Assembly (NCBI GenBank): GCA_016179105.1
Contig: JACOSB010000044.1
Span: forward strand, 1-64,000
Direction: 5' to 3'
DNA length: 64,000 nt
Source: Candidatus Acetothermia bacterium
GTDB taxonomy: Bacteria; Bipolaricaulota; Bipolaricaulia; RBG-16-55-9; DRXL01
Shown: positions 57,817 through 64,000 of the stretch, piece after piece
Position numbering within the stretch: the stretch's first letter is position 1
Layout of the letters: each line of letters begins with the position of its first letter
Position numbers and translations under genes: made by a program
The notes under the pieces: generated by a model
The model's database searches: none
Told to the model about the DNA's origin: nothing
What the model saw: only the letters and a program-made list of their open reading frames with translations

Positions 57817-58551
57817 TTGAGAATCGCACTCGTCACAGGGGCTTCGCGCGGGATCGGCGCTGCTACGGCCATCAAACTCGCACAACAAGGCTGCGATGTC
57901 GTCGTCAATTACCTAACCAACGAAGCTGCTGCTCAAGAAGTTGTCAAACAAATTTTAGGATTGAGCCGTCGTGCGTTCGCTCTTCGAGCTGACATCTCGG
58001 ACTACCGACAAGTACAACAGATGGTCGAACGTGTCGTTGCTGACTTAGGCAGTGTGCATATCTTGGTGAACAATGCCGGTGCGAGCCAAAAGGCTACCCT
58101 TCTCAATTTGGAACCTCAGGACTGGCTACGTCTTGTCAATATCAACCTCTCGGGAGCTTTCTATTGTGCGAAAGCTTGCGCACCGCATATGAAGAAAGCG
58201 GGCTGGGGACGCATCGTCAATCTCTCGAGCTTGCGCGCGATGACCGGCTCAGACTACGGCTCGGCATATGCGTCGGCTAAGGCCGGAATTTCGGGGTTGA
58301 CAAAATCACTGGCACGAGAGTTGGCTCCGGAGATCACTGTGAACGCGGTGGCCCCGGGCTACACGGACACCGAGATGAACCAGCGCGCGCTCGCTGAAAG
58401 CGGTGATGCGATTCGTGCCCAAATTCCCTTGAAGCGCGTCGCGGCTCCCGAAGAAATCGCAAACGTCATCGCGTTTCTCGCGTCCGACGACGCATCTTAC
58501 ATCACCGGCGAGACGATCAACGTCAACGGTGGGCTTTATATGCGCTCTTGA
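57817..58551 (+). CDS. SDR-family 3-oxoacyl-ACP reductase-like enzyme
   Basis: A 244-residue short-chain dehydrogenase. TTG start at 57817 after GAGGCGGTGA. ALVTGASRGIGAAT is the cofactor loop (T-G-x3-G-x-G), LVNNAGASQ the NAG motif, catalytic Ser is in NLSSLRAM, and YASAKAG holds Tyr and Lys (Y-x3-K). Arg in the first loop (GASRG) fits NADP. The end IAFLASDDASYITGETINVNGGLYM is that of FabG-type proteins. It reduces a 3-oxoacyl or similar carbonyl; as a lone gene, not with fab neighbours, another substrate is possible. Confidence 0.85.
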   Translation: MRIALVTGASRGIGAATAIKLAQQGCDVVVNYLTNEAAAQEVVKQILGLSRRAFALRADISDYRQVQQMVERVVADLGSVHILVNNAGASQKATLLNLEPQDWLRLVNINLSGAFYCAKACAPHMKKAGWGRIVNLSSLRAMTGSDYGSAYASAKAGISGLTKSLARELAPEITVNAVAPGYTDTEMNQRALAESGDAIRAQIPLKRVAAPEEIANVIAFLASDDASYITGETINVNGGLYMRS

Positions 58552-58591
58552 ACTCTCGCCCGCGGTGAGCTAACATACCAGCTTAGCTTTT

Positions 58592-60421
58592 ATGTGGCGT
58601 AGTCTGAAACGCTTTTTGTTCGGGCACCCGTTGCCCAGCGCACTCGCCGGACACGAGCGCTTGCCCTTGTTCCTGGCGCTCGCGATTCTTTCGTCTGATG
58701 CACTCTCCTCCGTCGCCTATGGGCCGGAAGAGATTCTTCTTGTTCTCAGTCAAGCCGGGCCGGTAGCGCTGGTCCTCACGCCCTTGATCGCGCTGGCGAT
58801 CGCTGGGCTGATTTGGATTGTCATCATTTCTTACCGCCAACTGCTCAACGCTTATCCTCAAGGGGGCGGTGCGTACACCGTTGCTAAAGAAAATCTCGGC
58901 CCGTTTGCCGGACTGGTCGCCGGAGCTGCGTTACTCATCGACTACGTGCTAACCGTGGCTGTGAGTATCTCGGCGGGCATCGATGCAATTTACAGTGCTT
59001 GGACTGATCTGCCGATCAACCAGACCGAATTCTCTTTGATTATTCTGTTCGTGATGGTCCTGATCAATTTGCGCGGGGTGCGAGAGTCCGGCTGGGTCTT
59101 CGGCCTGCCCACTTATTTTTTTATTGGCGCTGTCTTCTTGACTTTGGGCATGGGACTTTGGCGATCGCTGAGCGGTGCTCCATTGCCGCCTCCGGCGTCC
59201 TTGTCCAGCACGCACAGCAGCTTGGGCTGGTTCTTGATTCTCAAAGCCTTCTCATCAGGAGCCGTGACACTGACGGGCATTGAAGCGATTTCCAACGCTG
59301 TATCGATCTTTCGTCCTCCTGAGCATCAGAATGCGTCGCGAAGTCTTTTTTACTTAGGAGTACTGCTCTCGGTGATGTCGCTCGGCGTCGCGTTTTTGTC
59401 ACAGCACCTCGGGCTTTATCCTGATCCTCAAAAGTCTGAGACGCTCTTAAGTCAATTGGGGCACTGGGCTCTCGGCAACGGAGTGATCTACTATATTCTT
59501 CAATTGTCGACGTTCGTGGTGCTCTTCTTGGCCGCCAACGCCTCGTTCAGTGCTTTTCCCCAGTTAGCTGCTCTGATGGCCATCGATGGGTATCTCCCGA
59601 GACAATTGCGCAATCGCGGGGATCGCTTGGTCTTCTCCAACGGAATCATCGGGATTGGCGTCTTGGCGGGACTCTTGATCTATCGCTCCGGCGCCAGCAC
59701 GCAATACTTGATTCCCTTATATGCCATCGGCGTCTTCATCGCGTTCACGCTCTCTCAGTGGGGAGTTGCTCGTCATCATTTGAGAGAACGAAAAATAAGT
59801 TGGAGTCGGCGAGCTGGGATCGGTCTCTTGATGGTGGGAGGAGCGATTACGGCAATCGTTGCGTTAATCTTCGCTATCACTAAATTCACAGAGGGTGCGT
59901 GGATCGTTCTTGTTTTAATTCCTGTGATCTTATGGATCTTTCATGTCATTCATGCGCACTATGCTTCCGTCGCTCATGCGCTCTCGCTCGAAGGAAGGCA
60001 AGGATCACTCAGGACGCGCTCTTCCGTCGTCGTCATTCCTGTCAACGCGGTGCATCGCGGCACCCTCAGAGCTTTGGACTATGCCCTCAGCCTCAGCTCC
60101 GAAGTTCACGCCGTCTATATCGAACTGCACCCTGATGAAACTTCACGATTGCTCAGCCAATGGAAGCGTTGGTGTCCGGGGATCGAGCTCAAGATCGTGC
60201 ATAACCCTTATCGCAGCTTTCTGCAGGCGTTCGAGCAATATCTCAACGAACTGAAGGCCGAGAAACCGAAGTCCACAATTACTGTTATTTTGCCCGAGTT
60301 TGTCCCGGCGCGTCCGTGGCAGCAGCTACTTCATAATCAATCAGCGCTGATGCTCAAACTCTATCTGTACGGACGTGAAGATGTAATACTGATCAATGTG
60401 CCCTATCACCTGAAAGAGTAA
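58592..60421 (+). CDS. APC-superfamily amino acid permease with USP-like tail
   Basis: A 609-residue transporter with 12 or so spans. It starts LSSDALSSVAYGPEEILLVLSQAGPVALVLTPLIALAIAGLIWIVIISYRQLLNAYPQGGGAYTVAKENLGPFAGLVAGAALLIDYVLTVAVSISAG, typical of the APC group similar to YdaO/KimA-type. A soluble C-terminal region from about residue 470 (SVVVIPVNAVHRGTLRALDYALSL, ITVILPEFVPARPWQQLLHNQSALMLKLYL, VINVPYHL) resembles a universal stress/nucleotide-binding fold. Potassium or amino acid uptake are both possible; KimA-type proteins import K+, and the tail could bind cyclic di-AMP, which is inference. It stands 41 nt after the SDR gene. Confidence 0.85.
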   Translation: MWRSLKRFLFGHPLPSALAGHERLPLFLALAILSSDALSSVAYGPEEILLVLSQAGPVALVLTPLIALAIAGLIWIVIISYRQLLNAYPQGGGAYTVAKENLGPFAGLVAGAALLIDYVLTVAVSISAGIDAIYSAWTDLPINQTEFSLIILFVMVLINLRGVRESGWVFGLPTYFFIGAVFLTLGMGLWRSLSGAPLPPPASLSSTHSSLGWFLILKAFSSGAVTLTGIEAISNAVSIFRPPEHQNASRSLFYLGVLLSVMSLGVAFLSQHLGLYPDPQKSETLLSQLGHWALGNGVIYYILQLSTFVVLFLAANASFSAFPQLAALMAIDGYLPRQLRNRGDRLVFSNGIIGIGVLAGLLIYRSGASTQYLIPLYAIGVFIAFTLSQWGVARHHLRERKISWSRRAGIGLLMVGGAITAIVALIFAITKFTEGAWIVLVLIPVILWIFHVIHAHYASVAHALSLEGRQGSLRTRSSVVVIPVNAVHRGTLRALDYALSLSSEVHAVYIELHPDETSRLLSQWKRWCPGIELKIVHNPYRSFLQAFEQYLNELKAEKPKSTITVILPEFVPARPWQQLLHNQSALMLKLYLYGREDVILINVPYHLKE

Positions 60422-60837
60422 ACGAACTTTGAAAAAATCTGGCTTTGACGTCCTCCCCGAAAACTGTCCAGTTCCGGGGGAACGTCAATTTACACAAGAT
60501 ACACTAGACGACCGTGACGGTCTGTCCAATTAGAAACAAATACGACAGCTTCAAAAAACTCTGATGACTTAGCTGTTAATTCAAATTAGTGGTTAATGCG
60601 GGTTAGCAGAAGTTGAGCTCCTGATTTCCTCTAGTCCCAAGTCATCGACATTGATCGTCGGCGCAGAGTACGCTCCCTGCCTGCTTAACCTCTGAACATC
60701 AACGCGCGGTGCGAGCATCTCGTCTATCGTGGAACGATGGGAATCACCCACGTCAAAAAATGATAAAACAGAAAAGCAAAACCCCTCTCATTTTGAGCAG
60801 AGAGACTTTGCTTACGCTCGTTCGTGCTTTTCCTGCT
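60422..60837. other. Spacer with two hairpins
   Basis: No gene is visible in this stretch between the permease and the minus-strand BNR gene. It holds a hairpin with arms TTGACGT...CCCC and GGGG...ACGTCAA (about 60445-60493), and, nearer the BNR gene, a terminator-like structure (60775-60815). Confidence 0.5.
60775..60815 (-). terminator. Hairpin terminator for the BNR protein gene
   Basis: On the minus strand AAGCAAAG then CTCT pairs with AGAG then TTTTGCTT, followed by TTCTGTTTTATC. It is 23 nt past the gene's stop at 60838 and ends in a T-rich tract, so it is a likely terminator. Confidence 0.6.
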
Positions 60838-63800
60838 TTAGCGCACGATGATCAGCTTGCGCACTTCGCTCTGCAAGAGGACTCCCGCTTTGTCGCGCAG
60901 GCTCACCACATAGAGATAGACGCCATTCGCTAAGGGCTGATGGCGGTCGGTAGCTGCTAGTAGAGTCAACGCACCGCTCGCCTCCGTCTTGTCGATCAGG
61001 CGTCGCCCGCTCAAGTCGAAGAGTTGCAGCCGCATCGACTCAACCGCGCGATCGGTTTGCAGGATCAATTCATTCCCGCGCAGCTGCAAGCTGAGGCTTT
61101 GTGGTGACAGTTCTTCATCGGACACCGAGGCTGACCCACCCGCGCCACAGCTGATAAAACTGGTGAAATACGGACCCAAGACCGTGAGGGGCAAGGGGCC
61201 CGCTGCTTGGGTCTTGATGGTAAATTTTTGCTTCTTCCCGGGTTGGATCGTCTTGGTCGTCGGGTTAGGAGAAATACTCACGATCGTGAGAGGCAGGCCC
61301 GTCTTATGCGCGATGCTCGTGATATTCACCGGCGTCGTGCCCCCGTTTTTGATGGTTAGGTTGAGGGTTTTCAAGTTGAGGTTCTTGTAGACCACTGCCG
61401 TCGGGCTGGACGTCGCCGTGACGCCCGTGCAGGGAGGCGGCGGAGCTCCTAAGCTCACAGTTGCCCGGATGAGGAAATTGCCCGCCAAGTTTGAGCCGAA
61501 CGTATCAATCACGCTAAACGTTGCCCCGTCCGAGGAAACGTACGAACGCAATTGCGAGGGCGAGTCATGATCCTGAGTGACAGGGCCGATCCCGGGAGGA
61601 TAGTTCACCGAGAAACCGACCACGAAATCCCCGGAATTGATCGTCAGCGGAGAAGAGAGAATGTACACATCACCCGTCCGTCCCACGAAACCGACCGAGG
61701 TGTTGATGCTCTGGAAAGTGATTCCGTCGATATTACTGTTGCCGCTGGGATTGGTGCCGGCCAACAAGCTGATGGGTGTGTTCACCGGCAGCGAAAACTT
61801 GCTCGCTGGGAAGAGGATAAGAATCTTCTTGAGCGTCGCCGGATAGCTAGGCGGCGTGAGACGGTTGACGAAGTAGCCTGGGGAACCCCCGCCGGGGAAA
61901 CCAATGAATTGCTCAAATGAACCATCGTCTACTTTCAAGGTAGCAATCGTAGTTGGGGGAAGCGGCGGCGGAGCGGGGAGATTCACGCGGAAAGCGCCGC
62001 GTCCGTAGGTGAAAGCCATCAGTGTGTTGGTGGCATGATTGACCGCGAGATCGAGGACCGCCACATTGGGAATTCCATTCGCCGGGCCGATCGTGGTCCA
62101 CTTGCTGCCCCCCTTGTCGCTGCGAAGAATGCCTAGATCGGTTCCGACATGGATGACACTGGGATTGAACGGGTCTACCACAATGGCGTTGAAGGGAATG
62201 TTCACCGCAGGGCTGATGTTTTTCCAGCTGGGTGAAACTGCCGTGGCGCTGGTGGTCTTGAAGGCGTGCCCCGGCTGGCCGGGCGTGCCTTCATCAAAGC
62301 CCGAGAACGTCGCGTAGAGCGTGTTCGCATTGGTGGGATCGAACGCAAGATTGGTGACATATCGGTTGGGAAGGCCGGTGCTGATGTCAGCCCAGCTCGC
62401 GCCACCGTTGAGGGTGATGAAAATTCTTCCCGCGGTGCCGACGGCGTAAATATTACAAGCGCCATCGGATTCAGCGAAGGCCATGGCCGTGATGGGGAAT
62501 CCCGGATGCGGGGGATTGGGCCGCAGTGGGTCGGGGCTGTTGGAGAACCAGGTGGGAGTGGCGGGAGTGCTGCTGAAGAAGTTGTTCGTGCGCCAGACGT
62601 TGTCCGTGCCCACGATCACCACGTCGTCGTCGTTGGGGCACTTCTTCATTCGTGGAAGAAAAGGCTGGCCCGTCTTATCTATACCTGTGTCAACTTCCCT
62701 AAAGAAATGCACAGATCCAGTGTTGAAGCGCAATATCGTGAAGCCCGCGCCAGTGAGACCCCAGCTCGTGTCGGGGTCCGTAGCTGAGATGATGCTATCT
62801 CCTCCGTCAGAGATGAAGAACTCTGTCCAAGCGCTGCTGCCCGTGAATTCAACATCGCCGTTGTCTTGGGCACCCCCAAAGGCCACGTTAGGATTGGTGG
62901 GATGGAGGCTGCCGGAGTAGAACTGCGTGATCGCCAGATTCGTGTTGTGATTGGTCCAGGTGCTCCCTCCATCGCTGGTGCTCCAGACCCCGCCGTCGCT
63001 GCCCACGATGAGTCGGCTTCCCACCCAAACGAGCGCATGGTGGTCAGGATGGACGCGATTCGTAGGGCCGCCTATGCCTTGTACATGACTGATCTCTGTC
63101 CACGTGGGAGATGCTGTACACGAACTACACTTCCACAAGTAGATTCCACCGGCATATAAGGTGTTGTTGTCCGCGGGGTCGACGATAAGTTTATGATCGT
63201 AACCACACTGGGCTTCAACATTGTGGAAAAAACCATCCCAACCGCAATAGCCGTGGATACCCGTGCCATCGTCGGTGGCTCCTACGGGGATTTGCGTCCA
63301 TGCAGGAGTCGCTGCCCAGGCGTTATCGGTGCGCCACAGACCCAGCAGCTCGCCGTTACTAGCATTTGTGATGCTTACGTACACCGTGCTAGGGTTTGAG
63401 GGAGCGATGGCCAGTGCGACTCGATCCACTCCCCCGGACAACCCGGTCCACGGGCCGCTCACGAACGTCCATGTGTCTCCGCCATCCGTAGAGCGATACA
63501 AGCCGTTCTCTGAACCTCCAAAGAGCCCCGCGTATTGGTTATTAAAATTCGTGGGGTCTGCATCTAAATCGGTGGCAAACCCCTGCAACTTGAGACTCCA
63601 GTTGGAGCCACCGTCGGTCGATTTGTAGATGCCCGCGGCGGGGGCAGAGAGCGGAGAGGCACAGGCAAACTTTCCGCCAGCTTGACCGAACACGGTCGTG
63701 GCCAAGACCGTATTGGGGTCCGTCGGGTGCACTTTGAGCTTAGTGAAGTTTCTGTGGGCAAAGACAGCGGTACCCAGCAGAGTCCAGCTGCCGCCGCCAT

Positions 63801-64000
63801 CGGTAGATTTGAGTAACCCTGCCCCGAAGTAGTTAGTACATCCAAGGTTTCCTTCCCCGGTGCCGGCATAGATGATATTGCTACTGCTAGGCGCAATCGC
63901 AAGGGCCCCGATCGCCAGAGAGGCCTGGTTATCCGTCTTCGGGGTCCAGCTGGCCCCCGCGTTCGTGGTCTCCCAGACGCCGCCTTGAGCCGCGCCAATG
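60838..64000 (-). CDS. BNR/sialidase-type beta-propeller surface protein (5' end beyond window)
   Basis: The frame stays open to the right edge, so the protein has over 1050 residues in the window and no start. Bases 63733-64000 read IGAAQGGVWETTNAGASWTPKTDNQASLAIGALAIAPSSSNIIYAGTGEGN, a typical front of such proteins. The repeats GIYKSTDGGSNWSL, GLYRSTDGGDTWTF, GVWSTSDGGSTWTNHN are BNR/Asp-box motifs (S-x-D-x-G-x-x-W). After about 600 residues come other beta domains, and a C-terminal part with LQLFDLSGRRLIDK and HQPLANGVYLYVVSLRDKAG...RKLIIVR, the same fold as at 53934. It is probably secreted and bound at the surface; no sialidase catalytic set is visible. Confidence 0.8.
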   Translation of the reverse strand, partial: IGAAQGGVWETTNAGASWTPKTDNQASLAIGALAIAPSSSNIIYAGTGEGNLGCTNYFGAGLLKSTDGGGSWTLLGTAVFAHRNFTKLKVHPTDPNTVLATTVFGQAGGKFACASPLSAPAAGIYKSTDGGSNWSLKLQGFATDLDADPTNFNNQYAGLFGGSENGLYRSTDGGDTWTFVSGPWTGLSGGVDRVALAIAPSNPSTVYVSITNASNGELLGLWRTDNAWAATPAWTQIPVGATDDGTGIHGYCGWDGFFHNVEAQCGYDHKLIVDPADNNTLYAGGIYLWKCSSCTASPTWTEISHVQGIGGPTNRVHPDHHALVWVGSRLIVGSDGGVWSTSDGGSTWTNHNTNLAITQFYSGSLHPTNPNVAFGGAQDNGDVEFTGSSAWTEFFISDGGDSIISATDPDTSWGLTGAGFTILRFNTGSVHFFREVDTGIDKTGQPFLPRMKKCPNDDDVVIVGTDNVWRTNNFFSSTPATPTWFSNSPDPLRPNPPHPGFPITAMAFAESDGACNIYAVGTAGRIFITLNGGASWADISTGLPNRYVTNLAFDPTNANTLYATFSGFDEGTPGQPGHAFKTTSATAVSPSWKNISPAVNIPFNAIVVDPFNPSVIHVGTDLGILRSDKGGSKWTTIGPANGIPNVAVLDLAVNHATNTLMAFTYGRGAFRVNLPAPPPLPPTTIATLKVDDGSFEQFIGFPGGGSPGYFVNRLTPPSYPATLKKILILFPASKFSLPVNTPISLLAGTNPSGNSNIDGITFQSINTSVGFVGRTGDVYILSSPLTINSGDFVVGFSVNYPPGIGPVTQDHDSPSQLRSYVSSDGATFSVIDTFGSNLAGNFLIRATVSLGAPPPPCTGVTATSSPTAVVYKNLNLKTLNLTIKNGGTTPVNITSIAHKTGLPLTIVSISPNPTTKTIQPGKKQKFTIKTQAAGPLPLTVLGPYFTSFISCGAGGSASVSDEELSPQSLSLQLRGNELILQTDRAVESMRLQLFDLSGRRLIDKTEASGALTLLAATDRHQPLANGVYLYVVSLRDKAGVLLQSEVRKLIIVR

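Overview
The window is a chromosomal segment of an uncultured-type bacterium of medium GC. It has a bacterial 16S rRNA gene (minus strand, about 30368-31906), Shine-Dalgarno sites, TTGACA/TATAAT-type promoters, bacterial lipoprotein and Tat signals, and standard stop codons. I cannot place it taxonomically by eye; a deep-branching lineage is possible. A myo-inositol-phosphate pathway of the kind that makes di-myo-inositol phosphate (13140-17251) points to a thermophile, but this is inference.

Layout. 1-2830: a broken IS transposase abuts a frameshifted FG-GAP/PKD surface protein; then a small module with a winged-helix regulator sits between an intact tRNA-Gly(GCC) and a partial copy of it. 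2896-12995: small secreted proteins, two SAM methyltransferases, an alpha/beta hydrolase, a beta-helix protein, a D-2-hydroxyacid dehydrogenase, DinB-like and NHL-repeat proteins, two toxin-antitoxin-like pairs, a Nudix hydrolase and YidD. 13140-17251: inositol-1-phosphate synthase, a Tat-exported LVIVD protein, a nucleotidyltransferase and a CDP-alcohol phosphotransferase. 17252-27613: a long structured leader, then two oligopeptide-type ABC importer sets (binding protein, two permeases) that both lack ATPase genes, then a Crp/Fnr regulator. 28760-30255: two Nudix proteins and a zinc protease. 30262-32111: a monocistronic 16S unit with its own promoter, processing stem and terminator.

32267-42598: a 26-residue membrane peptide, DinG-like helicase, a VapBC pair with a shortened toxin, HD phosphohydrolase, isocitrate dehydrogenase, MBL hydrolase, an AT-rich AlbA_2 gene and PriA. 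42627-50913: three large right-handed beta-helix surface proteins, all on the minus strand, plus a small protein resembling their C-terminal domain. 51152-53816: a decayed toxin-antitoxin pair next to a two-subunit B12-dependent acyl-CoA mutase whose active-site residues look like isobutyryl-CoA mutase rather than methylmalonyl-CoA mutase. 53934-64000: a frameshifted Ig-like surface protein, Fpg (MutM), DUF2203, an SDR reductase, an APC-type permease with a cytoplasmic tail, and a BNR-repeat surface protein running off the right edge.

Recurring themes are large repeat-rich exported proteins, peptide import, many small toxin-antitoxin modules in various states of decay, and dispersed palindromic elements (a 27-bp GTAGGGGCGAGG-type repeat in three perfect copies). 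I saw no CRISPR array, prophage or integrase, and no single obvious unknown multi-gene system. The best leads are the solitary 16S transcription unit, the mutase specificity switch, the domain insertion in the first binding protein, the structured leader at 17340-17560 and the beta-helix cluster.
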